Assembly (NCBI GenBank): GCA_030734395.1
Contig: JAUZTG010000020.1
Coordinates: 372,001-436,000 of the forward strand
DNA from: Sarocladium kiliense
Lineage: Eukaryota > Ascomycota > Sordariomycetes > Hypocreales > Sarocladiaceae
DNA length: 64,000 nucleotides
Direction of reading: 5' to 3'
The translations under genes were made by a program, and so were the position numbers. The notes below the pieces were generated by a model. The model did not search any database. It was not told the origin of the DNA and was given only the letters and a program-made list of their open reading frames with translations. This document shows, piece by piece, positions 25,436-35,750 of the stretch (its first letter is position 1; every line of letters begins with the position of its first letter).

Positions 25436-25831
25436 GAGCATGGTCACTGAAATTCCATCAACCAGACAGTGGGTGTAATTCCGCAACGGATGTTTCGATC
25501 AAGCACTCTGTACAGGTGTTATGTTAAGCAAGGTAGTGAATGATATTCCAATCATTATTAGAGACATTTTGCCGCCCAAGTCATGGTATTTGGACATACG
25601 ATCTTCTCGTGATCTTGAGTATGAATGTCGGATGGCGACCAACGGGTGTTGCAGGGTAGGCCGAGAGCGCACATCACGTGCAGCCTGGTGTCTCGACACG
25701 ATCCGCTGAGAGCGCCATGATTGGCCTGTGGGCCCTGATGCAGCCGTGATCCTAAATTTTGTAGGAGAACTCCCATACAGCTCTTGCGATCAACAGCTTA
25801 CACGACTTCGGCCGGTGCCAAATTGAACATC

Positions 25832-26667
25832 ATGGCAACGCCTGTCTCTTTGAGACATATGGCTGGCCGCGTCATGCCGGCCAGGTGCTCAACTACAGCC
25901 TCAACGATCACCAGACTCTCGTCGAACGCTGCCCCCTTCTCGACCACAGCACCACAGTGCAAGCGCAAGCGCAAAACGCGAGACAACAACCCTCAGCGCG
26001 GTGTCAGTAGCCTTTACGGCTCTGGCCCTCGCTATCGTCTGTCTGTATCGGACATGCCGTTGCCCAAGCCTGCTGATTACAAACCGGCCATTGATGTTGA
26101 CAAGACCCATGGCCTCTGGGGCTTCTTCCCCGAGCCAGGCAAGCTGTTGTTCACACCTTCGGAGACAGAGGAGCACGGCCGAGCATGGACCGTAGAGGAG
26201 TTGAGAAGAAAAAGCTGGGAGGACCTGCACAGTCTATGGTGGGTGTGCGTGAGGGAGAGGAACATGCTGGCGACGTCCAAGGCTGAGCTTGTGAACACAA
26301 GACTGGGCTTCGGCGAGCGAGAGTTTGAGATCCGGGACGACGAGGTATATTTCAATTGGTAGTGGAAAGCAATGATTCTCTGCTAATACGGACTCTACAG
26401 GTCAAGAAGACGATGCGAGCTATCAAGCATGCGCTCACGGAACGGCACTACACTTGGGAGGACGCAGTGGACGTCGCGAAGAACGATCCCGAGATCCAGG
26501 CTGGCTCGCAAGGTTTGAGCTATACCCCTTCTGCGTACGAGGAGGATATCGACGAGGAGCACGGCTGGCAAGAGGTTGAAGTCGAAAAGGATACGCAGGC
26601 TGTTGTTGCTGAAGGCGCCATCCCAGAAGCCGGAACGCAGCCAAAGTCACCCGAGGCAACGAGATAG
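25832..26667 (+). CDS. MRPL4: Mitochondrial large-subunit ribosomal protein uL29m (L4/L47 family)
   Basis: Exons 25832-26344 and 26401-26667 encode 259 residues. The intron (GTATAT to CTACAG) is phase 0 and joins DDE to VKKTMRAIKHALTERH. The core DKTHGLWGFFP, GRAWTVEELRRKSWEDLHSL, WWVCVRERNMLATSKAE is the MRP-L47/uL29m signature. The first ~55 residues are rich in Arg, Ser, Thr and Ala with almost no acidic residues, a mitochondrial targeting sequence. The protein sits near the polypeptide exit of the mitoribosome large subunit. I chose the ATG at 25832 because it gives a standard presequence; an in-frame ATG at 25784 would add 16 residues. The C-terminal 60 residues are acidic and variable. 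Confidence 0.93.
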
Positions 26668-27302
26668 AGACCATTGGTGCTGAAGTCGCACCATTCCCAG
26701 CAATATATGCGGATATAACGATGGACTGCCGCCAGCAAACCACAAAGTAGAAGCAGGACGGGTGGCGATCCTGCCTGTACATATAGGAGTGTAACATCAG
26801 GATGGTCTAGATGGGCTGGATAAGCCATGTACTGTATGAATATTACCTACATCTACACAAGAAGAGAGCAGCGAATCCTTTTGTTTGCCACCAGCCATTT
26901 GTTTTGACGGCCATGTATTATACCTTGACTTTTCGAAACAGCTCATTGTCAAGGCATGATGTTCGCATCTTGACCTGACCAAGACAGCGTCAGCCTTGGC
27001 GCGGCATGCTTCGACTCATTTCCTGATTTCCCAGACAACAATCTCAGGGTATATCTCAATTTATGCAAGGACACGACTTTTGCTGTCCGTGCAGTGAAGC
27101 CAGAGACTGGGACCCCACCTTGCACCACAGCAGCAAGCTCACCGACGGTTCATGTGAACCCCGCCCACCTCGACCTGTACCACCTCCAACCCACCACCAT
27201 CATCACCGCCACCGACAGGAGAGAGCAGAGCTCCTCGACCATCCGCTGATACCCGTTCGAGAACTTTAATACTTGCTTGTTCCATTCTTCAGACCGCCCA
27301 CC
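26668..27302. other. Intergenic, uL29m 3' end to GDI promoter
   Basis: Co-oriented neighbours. The last 150 bp are C-rich with CACC and CCACC words (about 27,160-27,200), as in the leader of a highly expressed fungal gene. No other feature is seen. Confidence 0.45.
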
Positions 27303-29198
27303 ATGGACGAGATTGCTAAGGAGTACGATGTCATCGTGCTCGGCACTGGTACGTGATTGCTTGCCTCCGTCCGCCTAGGGGACCCCGCGCTTGTTTGTCT
27401 GGGGAAGCTCCCCCAACGGGCTGAGGGAGTTGGAATCTCATGCTAAACTGTACCATAGGGTTGACCGAGTGTATCCTTTCTGGGTGAGCACTTACACCTT
27501 GCATACAGAGTGTGTTTGAGGCCAAAGGGCTAACCACCGACGACAGCGTGCTGAGTGTCAAGGGACGAAAGGTCCTCCACATTGACCGTAACGATCACTA
27601 CGGCGGGTAAGTCAATTGCTCGCACAACACAACGAGGATGATTTCGAAGGCTGACGATGTTATACTATAGTGAGGCTGCGTCCGTTAACCTCGAAACGGT
27701 AAATATACCTATACCTCGACCGAGACTGTCCAGCGTTCCGAAGATCTGACCGATTCCCCTTTTCGACATATAGCTCTTCAAGAAGTATGGCAACTACCAG
27801 GCTGGCGAGGAGCCCTGGAAGAAGTACGGCCGAGTCAACGACTGGAACATCGACCTCGTTCCCAAGTTCCTCATGTCCTCTGGCGAGCTGACCAATATCC
27901 TCGTCTCCACCGATGTCACCCGTTACCTCGAGTTCAAGCAGGTCGCCGGCAGCTACGTTCAGCAGGGCTCTGGCCCCAAGGCTACCGTTGCTAAGGTTCC
28001 CTCTGATGCTGGCGAGGCTCTCAAGTCTCCCCTCATGGGCATCTTCGAGAAGCGCAGGATGAAGTCCTTCATCGAGTGGGTTGGAACCTTCGACCCCAAG
28101 GATCCCGCGACGCACAAGGGTATGTTCCATATCGAGCAACATGGAGGTTTAGATGCACTAGGAGATATTGACAACGATCCAGGCCTTGACATCAACAACT
28201 GCAGCATGAAGGAGGTCTACGACAAGTTCGGCCTCGAGACCGGCACCCGCGACTTCATCGGCCACGCCATGGCCCTCTACCTTACCGATGAACATATGAC
28301 CACCAAGGGACAGGCCCCCGAGGCCATTGAGCGTATCCGCCTCTACGGTAACTCTGTCGCCCGTTACGGAAAGTCCCCTTACATCTACCCTCTCTACGGT
28401 CTCGGCGAGCTGCCTCAGGGGTTCGCCCGTCTCTCTGCCATCTACGGCGGTACCTACATGCTCAACACCAACGTGGACGAGATCCTCGAGGAGGGCGGCA
28501 AGGCTGTCGGCATCAAGGCCACCATGTCTGGTGTTGAGGAGATGAAGTTCGAGACCAAGGCCAAGATGATCCTTGGTGACCCATCCTACTTCCCTGGCAA
28601 GACCAAGGTTGTTGGCCACGTCTTAAGGGCTATTTGCATCCTGAAGCACCCTCTCCAGGGTACCAACGACGCCGACTCTGCTCAGCTCATTATTCCTCAG
28701 TCCCAGGTCGGCCGCAAGAACGGTATGGGCTCAGTCTGACACGTGTGACGGGATCAAATTACTGACATTATCAGATATCTACATTGCGTGCGTTTCCTCC
28801 GCTCACAATGTCTGCCCCAAGGGCTACTGGATTGCCATCGTCTCCACCATCGCTGAGACCTCTGCCAACCACCATCTCGAGCTCCAGCCTGGTATTGACC
28901 GCCTCGGCAAGATTGAGGAGCAGTTTATGGTAAGTTCCCATCTGACCTCGAATAGCGACCCCCTTTCTGTCGGGAACCACGTCCTGACAAACATGATTAC
29001 TAGGGCTCCCCCATCCCTATTTACGAGCCCACCAGCACCGGCGCCAGCGACAACATCTTCATCTCCAAGAGCTACGACGCCACCAGCCACTTCGAGACTA
29101 CCACAGACGACGTCAAGGATATCTACCGCCGCTGCACTGGTGAGGAGCTCAAGGTTGAGGGTCTGCGCGAGGGTATCAACGTCGCGGATGAGCAATAG
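27303..29198 (+). CDS. GDI1: Rab GDP-dissociation inhibitor
   Basis: Eight exons: 27303-27348, 27459-27483, 27547-27606, 27671-27698, 27774-28119, 28183-28722, 28775-28929, 29004-29198; 464 residues. Every junction restores the GDI reading: EYDVIVLGTGLTECVLSGVL, KVLHIDRNDHYGGEAASVN, FKKYGNYQAGEEPWKKYGR, NDWNIDLVPKFLMSSGELT. It extracts prenylated GDP-bound Rab GTPases from membranes and keeps them soluble for recycling in secretion and endocytosis. The first four exons are tiny (46, 25, 60, 28 nt). Intron 28120-28182 is 63 nt with no stop in frame, so readers without splicing knowledge would translate through it; family alignment (THKGLDINN) supports removal. The ATG context cgcccaccATGG is ideal and codons are strongly C-ending, consistent with high expression. 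Confidence 0.96.
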
Positions 29199-29683
29199 AT
29201 GTGAAAATTCAAGAGTGTGGGTGTAAAGATGACGAGGGAGAGGGTGCTGTGGGAGGATGTTTTGCTCTGCGTCTTTCTAGTCCCGAATCATAGTTAGGAA
29301 GAAAGAAATACACGCTTGGGTGTCCTAAAACAAACTCAACACATATCCCAAATGCGTGATGACAGAGCTCGTCTCAAATAAGCGATTTGTGGTCGAAATT
29401 AGAGCTTCACTTGCAAGTCACCTGGAAGACATGAGATTCTAAAGGCGAAAAAGTATCTCGTTATTGCCATCTTGCTTTGACTACCCTGATATCGCAAACA
29501 CACGTCCCACGCAACTTTCAAGCAGGAGCCAGTCAGCCACCAGATCTCGCAGCACATCGGTCTCGACTGACATGACGAAGTAAGACAAGTATTTTAAACC
29601 CCCGAATGAACGCCTCGAGAACGCCTAGAGATGCAAGCATCGAACCAAACCTTCTTAATAGACCCCCAGACATCTTTTTCCTT
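29199..29683. other. Convergent intergenic region GDI1/NOG1
   Basis: 3' untranslated regions of two convergent genes. No gene is seen. Confidence 0.5.
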
Positions 29684-31783
29684 TTAACGTCTTTGCGTCT
29701 TACCCATGCCACGCTTGCCAGAGAACAGATGCTTCTCAAGAGACACAGTGGTGTGTCTGTCAGCTTCACCCTGTCTCGCCATCCTGTTCATCCTCCTCTG
29801 GTTCAGCTTCGCAATCCTCTCGGCCTTGGCACTGGTCTGGAGATCCTGCACACCATCCTCACGTCTATCCTTAGTCGGCATCCTGCTGATGGAACGGGCC
29901 CTGTCCTTGGGTGTCCTTCCCCTGCCGCCGTCAATGTCCATGGCGTCCTCAGTACCAGCACGGCTGCGGGTCATAGAACGACCACGAGTGACAGACTTGG
30001 CGCGGGCCCGGTCCGTAAGATCGGTCGCGTCAACACCAAGGCGGTCCATAGCGTCCTCGAATTCCGAGAGAGACTTCTTCATGGACTTGCGGGGGATAAT
30101 GGCCTGGTTCTTCAGGCGCTGCTTCTTGAGGCGGTTCTCATTGCGGATGAGCTGCTGCTTCTCACGAATGAGCTCAGCCTTGCGCATGATGTCGGCCTCC
30201 TCATCATCCTCGATGTCTGAGTCGGACTCGTAGTAGCCCTCTGCCTCGAGACGCTCCTCCTCCTCCTCAAGAGCAGCAAGCTTGGCCTCGATGTCAGGGT
30301 CGACGTAGTCGTAGACGTTCTTGCCATCGAAGATCTCAGGAATCTTGTCGTACTTCCACTCATCGTTCGCGAGGATATAGTCGGCACGCATGTCGACACT
30401 GTAGACACCCGCACCGCCATTCTCCTCTTCGACATCACGGGCAAGCTTGCGCCTTTCGGGGTCGTTCTTGTCATACTTCTTGCGGTTCTTCACACCCTCA
30501 GGGATGAAGGTCTCGAGAGTTTGGCCGCCCATGGGAGTAGCAACGTGGATACGAGCCATGACGTCTGCGAGGCGGCCACCGATGTTACCGCTGTTGTTGG
30601 TGCCGGCCTTAAGCTTCTGGTTGACACGCTCGGCAATCAGACGCTCGCAAGCAGCGTTCTTGACCTCTTGGACACCCTCGGTAGTGTTGCAAGAGAGCTG
30701 CAGCATTTCCACCTCACCAGGTTGAAGGATCGTCTGCAGTTCAGCCTGCATCTCGGTGCTGAGATCCTCAGGCCGGGCAACGTCGATCTTGTTGACGACA
30801 ACGAAGACAAGCTTGTTGGAGAAGAGGGGCTTGATGCTCTTGAAGAGCTTGATCTGGTCAGACACCGAGTAGCCACACTGTTCTGAAAGATCCATGAAGT
30901 AAAGGATAGCGGATCTCAAGTGAGCAATGGCAGTGATACTAGTAGCAAAAGTCAGTTGCATGGCCACATAATGCGGATATCGAGGAAAGCATACCTCTGC
31001 ATCTCAATGGTGTTCATCTCCTCAAGAGGGTGGTCGAGGATACCTGGAGTATCAATAGCCTGGAATCGCAGGTACTTGTAGTCAAAGTGACCAACGAACA
31101 AGCTCTTGGTGGTGAAGGCGTAGGGCTGGACATCGACATCGGCACGGGTGATGCTTCGGAGGAAGCTAGACTTGCCCACGTTGGGGTAACCGCAGATAAG
31201 CAGCGTGCGGGTGTTAGGGTCGATGGAGGGCAGACGACCAAGATGCTGGCGGACCTGGTCGAGGTAGAGCAGCGGATCCTTCAGGCGCTTGCAGATGGTG
31301 GCCATGCGACCAAGAGCAGCCTTCTTGAGCTGCTTGCACTGGAAGAGCGACTGGCCGTACTTGAGCAGACGAACATAGTCGCGGGAGATGGTCTCAATCA
31401 GGTGCTTGGCTGTTGAGAGCTGACCGAGGGCGATCTTGAAGTGGTCGGCATCGTAAAGGGTGTTGAGCAGGTCCTTGTGGAAAGGATGGATGTCTTGCAG
31501 ACGAGGGAAGCTTTCGAGGATGGCGCCGAATTTCTCGGAGAAAGTCTCTTGGGTGAACTTGACCTTACGAGTGTAGAACGCTAGGAAACAGAACGAACAG
31601 TCAGACAAATCGTTCCCTGTCTTCATCGTTGACTGCGGTGACCAAGTACTGACCTCGAATACGGCTGATCTTGAAGCCTGAGCGGATCTGGGTGGGCAGC
31701 TTGCGCTGAGTACGGCTCAGGACAATGTCGAGAAACTCCTGCTGAGTTGGCACCGGGGGGATGTCCTTCCAAGTGGTCTTCAT
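29684..31783 (-). CDS. NOG1: Nucleolar GTP-binding protein 1, 60S ribosome assembly GTPase
   Basis: Exons 31783-31654, 31580-30995 and 30938-29684 encode 656 residues, close to yeast Nog1. It starts MKTTWKDIPPVPTQQEFLDI. The GTPase domain has G1 GYPNVGKSSF (about residue 175), G3 DTPGILDHP and G4 NKIDV. The charged C-terminal half carries the NOG1C region and ends LFSGKRGMGKTQRR, the typical Nog1 tail. Nog1 joins pre-60S particles in the nucleolus, inserts its tail in the peptide exit tunnel and leaves in the cytoplasm. The phase-1 and phase-2 introns (73 and 56 nt) both have good donors (GTCAGT, GTATGC). It is divergent from URA5 with 540 bp between start codons. Confidence 0.97.
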
Positions 31784-32323
31784 GATGGGCGAGAGAAAGG
31801 CACGACCGCGACAAGCAAAATTGTTGTGTTGGTTGAGGTGCAATCTGCTCTGACTCTGTCTGGTCTGGCAGCGGAGGCGATGCAACAACCTAGAAGGCGG
31901 TCAATTTTTTTTTTCGTTGGTGGTAGCGGCGGGCGGCGGCACCTGCAGCGGCTGGGAGTGGCAGAAACCACCAAAACAGCGCTACCATTGGTGGGCGGGG
32001 ACAGGGTCTACCTTATCGATAAGCGTCGGTTGCCTGCGTTCGCTGGAGGCAGAGTGAGAATTCGTGATGAGGAAGATGTCACTCTGCTGCGAACCTAAGA
32101 GTAAAGGTACTTGCCTCGAGTCCCTTGCGAACCCCACCAACACCCCGCCAAAAGTTTTGAGGCGACGGACGACACCGGGCACATGAGCGACAAACCATCG
32201 TGAATCTGCTTCCGCTTTCGATCTCTCCTCAGTCTCTGCCGACGTAGCCAATAGCTCGAGACAGCAAATCATATCTTCAACACACCTATTCAAACAATCC
32301 ACACCCTCACCAATACCTTCACA
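31784..32323. promoter_or_regulatory. Shared divergent promoter region NOG1/URA5
   Basis: 540 bp between two divergent start codons, so both promoters lie here. A T-rich run (about 31,902-31,912) and a GC-rich block (31,920-31,960) are visible. No known motif is assigned. Confidence 0.5.
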
Positions 32324-33025
32324 ATGGCCAGCCTACCCGCTTACAAGCAGGACTTCCTCAAGGCCTCCATCGACGGCCAGATTCTCAAGTTCGGCAGCTT
32401 TGAGCTCAAGTCCAAGCGCATCTCACCATACTTCTTCAACGCTGGTCTTTTCCACACTGCGCGACTCGCCGGTGCCATTGCCACAGCATTCGCCAAGTGC
32501 ATCGCCGAGGCTCAGAAGAATGATGGCCTTGAGTTCGACATCATCTTCGGCCCCGCCTACAAGGGCATTCCTCTCTCCTCCTCCATTGCCGTCAAGCTTG
32601 GCGAGCTAGCACCGGAGAACCTTGATCGGGTCTCGTACTCTTTCGATAGGAAGGAGGCCAAGGATCACGGTGAAGGTGGTAACATCGTTGGTGCTCCTCT
32701 CAAGGGCAAGAAGATTCTCATCGTCGACGATGTGATCACCGCAGGCACTGCCAAGAGGGAAGCTATCGACAAGATTCGCAAGGAGGGTGGTATTGTTGTG
32801 GGCATTGTTGTGGCCCTTGACCGTATGGAGAAGCTGCCTGCTGCGGACGGTGACGACTCGAAGCCTGCCCCGAGCGCTATCGGAGAGCTTCGCAAGGAGT
32901 TTGGCATCCCGATCCTGAGCATCCTGACGCTGGACGATATCATCGAGGGCTCGAAGGGTGTTGCCTCGGCAGAGGACATCAAGCGGATCGAGGCCTACCG
33001 CAGCACCTACAAGGCTTCGGACTAG
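32324..33025 (+). CDS. URA5: Orotate phosphoribosyltransferase
   Basis: Single exon, 233 residues, full length for fungal OPRTase. It converts orotate and PRPP to OMP and pyrophosphate, the fifth step of UMP synthesis, in the cytosol. The PRPP-binding motif is ILIVDDVITAGTA (residues 131-143). The flexible catalytic loop is DRKEAKDHGEGG (108-119). FELKSKRISPYFFNAG near residue 26-41 is the orotate-side signature, and FGPAYKGIPL follows at about 75. The start context ttcacaATGG is good and the next upstream region is non-coding. Confidence 0.98.
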   Translation: MASLPAYKQDFLKASIDGQILKFGSFELKSKRISPYFFNAGLFHTARLAGAIATAFAKCIAEAQKNDGLEFDIIFGPAYKGIPLSSSIAVKLGELAPENLDRVSYSFDRKEAKDHGEGGNIVGAPLKGKKILIVDDVITAGTAKREAIDKIRKEGGIVVGIVVALDRMEKLPAADGDDSKPAPSAIGELRKEFGIPILSILTLDDIIEGSKGVASAEDIKRIEAYRSTYKASD

Positions 33026-34072
33026 GCGTGTGGATGAGACGAAAAGGAAGGACCAAAAGAAAAGGCCAAAAGGATGGCTATTCCCAGGGCGCCATAGATG
33101 CAGGTATCACACCCTATTTGTTTAATTTGGTGTAAGTTAGAATAATTGTGTGAATTTCCAGAGGTGATGCGGTATGTTAGGGAGAGTAGAGCACACAAGT
33201 AAATGCAGATGCTCTCCCCGCATTCGCGTTCGGCAAGTATTTTTGGTCGGTCATCGGAAAGACCAGAGCCTCGTCGACCATATGGACAAACTTGAGGTAA
33301 TGGACCTTGAGACTGTTACCCCGGATCGTTCGGTGCAAACATGCCGGGTGTCATTGCTCTAGCTGAGGGCAGGCAGCCACTGGGATACGCCATCAGCATC
33401 ACACCTTGCCCCCACGGTGAATATGTGAAACTAGCAACAGGCCACGTAAACAAAGAGAGTGCGACGTATTGTCGGGAATGCTCAACAGAGCACTTCAATG
33501 CGGGATTTGCCAGTATTGAATGCAAATCGAGGAGGCGAAAGACTGTAGTCGAACAAGGTGGAAGAACATCTGCTCTAACCCTGGTAACCCTCGCCGACCT
33601 CGCTCAGCACTGTCAGCTCTGGCGTCACCGCCTACCACAGCAGCGATCCGTCATCAAATCCGACATTCCAGCTCGGCTTAGGTCAGGTCGGCTTCCTGTT
33701 GCATCCCATGTCCTATTGTCCACCCCGCCATTTCACAAGCAACCTTCTTCCAACACCCTGGAAAACTCCTACTTTGACCTCGAAAACCTTTTCACCCTGA
33801 TTTTCGTTCTCCTTCGCTTTCATCGCCGGTCCCCGTCATAGACCTACCTCATCATTGCAACCTCGCTTTCTACCATCCCCGCATCCCTCGCCCTCGAGAT
33901 CCACGCATCCGAATTCTATAAGACGAAGTGCTCAGCATCTCAAATTCGACTCCTGCTCGATCCGAAGCTTCACGATAGGACAACCCATAGCTTCCTCGTT
34001 GAGGCGCGGATCGAAGGACGTCCTTGACCAGCCCAACCCTCAAAGCCACGCCTCGTTCGGCAAACAGTCAAC
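33026..34072. other. Intergenic, URA5 3' end to DDI1 leader
   Basis: No supportable gene. An open stretch at 33341-33841 has no domain and contains CT-rich leader-like sequence in its second half. The last 300 bp are pyrimidine-rich and likely the DDI1 5' untranslated region. Confidence 0.45.
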
Positions 34073-35503
34073 ATGTTTGTTCACGCAGGCCTTCTTCCCT
34101 ACTTGAGACGCACAAGCTTACCAATGTGATCTTAGGAGAGTTACGCTCAACATATACAATCCTCAAGCAGAGGAGCAGGAGACCCTGCTGAATCTCGACT
34201 TGTTCTCCGACATGACCGTCGAGACTCTGCGCGAGTTCATTCGAGCCGAGGCCAACATCCCCTCTTCCTCACAACACATCTATCTCAACGGGCGCCTCCT
34301 CTCCGATGATGCACAGACTATGGAGCAGCTGCAGATCGGAGATGGCGAGATGCTGGCCGTGCATGTCAGACCAACGCATGCCAGCACACAGCAGACACGC
34401 CCGGTTCAGCCAACCCAGCAGCAACAGCAGGCCGCTCGACGCGCAGGCGCTCAGGATCCTGAGACTGTTCGCCTGCAGATTCTTGCCAATCCGCCTCTGC
34501 GACAGCAACTCTCACGACAGTATCCAGAGCTTGCCGCTGCTGTCGATGACCCCGCTCGTTTCGCACATATTTTCCAAGACAGCCAGGATCGGGATCAGAG
34601 GGAGAGACTGGAAAGGCAACGAGAGATTGAGAGATTGAACGAGGACCCATACAACCCTGAAACACAAGCGGAGATCGCAGAGAAGATTCGCATGGACAAC
34701 GTCATGCAGAATCTCCAGAATGCCCTCGAGCACAACCCTGAAGGTAAGCTTCAAGTCTTCTGTCACTTGAACCAAAGCTAACTGCAAGCAAAGTCTTTGG
34801 CAGGGTTCATATGTTGTACGTAAACGTGGAGGTCAATGGCCATCAAGTCAAGGCCTTGGTCGACTCCGGTGCCCAAGCGACCATCATGTCTCCTAAGTGC
34901 GCTGAGGATTGCGGGATCATGCGCCTGGTCGATAAGAGATTCGCTGGCGTGGCCAAGGGAGTCGGCACTGCTACCATCATCGGCCGAGTCCACACCGCAC
35001 AGATCAAAATCGGCACCCTTTTCCTACCATGCAGCTTCACCGTCATGGAGGGCAAAACAGTCGACATGCTGCTGGGACTGGACATGCTTAAGCGATACCA
35101 AGCATCTCTTGATCTTGGTCGTGACAGACTGATTATCCAAGACACGGAGATCCCTTTCCTCGGCGAAGCAGATATTCCCAAGGATGAGGAAGTCATTGTC
35201 CAAGAGCCTACTATGCCGGGACCTGGAGGCACACAGATTGGCCAACGATCTGGCGCTGTCCTCCCCGCTGGAGATACTACTGGACAGCCATCTTCGTCAC
35301 AGTCGGCACCGCAGCCGCCACAGCCAGTGGTCCAACCCACACCGGCAGCAGCACCAGCACCAGCAGCTCCGAGCCAGGCGAATGTAACCCCAGCACATAT
35401 TGAAACCCTCATCTCCATGGGAGCAACACGTGCCCAGGCTATTCAGGCATTGCAAGCCGCGGAAGACAATGTAGATGCGGCTGCTGGTCTCATCTTCTTC
35501 TAA
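34073..35503 (+). CDS. DDI1: Ubiquitin shuttle protein with retroviral-like aspartic protease fold
   Basis: Model: A-T at 34073-34074, intron 34075-34135 (GTTTGT to CTTAG), exon 34136-34743, intron 34744-34793 (GTAAGC, branch CTAAC), exon 34794-35503; 439 residues. The start codon is thus split AT|G, giving MRVTLNIYNPQAEEQE, which matches the expected start of fungal Ddi1. Residues 1-75 are a ubiquitin-like domain. Residues about 205-330 are the aspartic protease domain with ALVDSGAQATIMS; the catalytic Asp is about residue 227, and LLGLDML follows. A Pro/Gln/Ala linker leads to a C-terminal UBA domain (HIETLISMGATRAQAIQALQ). Ddi1 brings ubiquitylated clients to the proteasome and cleaves some of them. 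All three domains are intact. The split start is inference from frame and splice sites. Confidence 0.94.
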
Positions 35504-35750
35504 TGTTAACGTTTCGCTCTGAAAGACGAAGGAATGCAAGCAAGGGGCGCAAACAGGTCTACACGGTTCGCGGTCAATTTAGAGCTTCGGGTTCTCGGAG
35601 CATCGGGAGACCTTAGAGACGGTGTCATTTGTAATTTTAATGAATGAAGCTCACTCTTTTCGTGACTTGCTCCTGATCGTGAACAATGGACGTGCGTCTC
35701 ATTCAAGGGTGTCTGTTCATACCGCGCTGGTTCAGCCAAGAGTTCCGCCT

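Larger units (their letters stand above)
17541..25783. other. Gene desert of about 8.2 kb
   Basis: I find no open frame with domain content, no intron-joined coding potential, no tRNA with both A and B boxes, no terminal repeats and no transposase or reverse-transcriptase remnant. Base composition stays mixed with many CpG, so it is not an AT-rich repeat-induced point mutation block. It holds a homopolymer A run, a pyrimidine-rich stretch (about 20,205-20,280), a small 8-nt tandem repeat and a palindrome, listed separately. It may hold distal regulatory DNA for the C2H2 factor, non-coding RNA or decayed sequence. Confidence 0.55.

Noticed and set aside
25784..25831. Upstream in-frame ATG for uL29m
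   Set aside because: The extra 16 residues are not typical of a presequence start; the ATG at 25832 gives a normal mitochondrial presequence, though the upstream start is not excluded.
28158..28619. 153-aa minus-strand open frame
   Set aside because: Antisense shadow of GDI1 exons with biased codons.
33341..33841. 166-aa plus-strand open frame between URA5 and DDI1
   Set aside because: No recognisable domain; overlaps sequence that looks like URA5 3' end and DDI1 leader.
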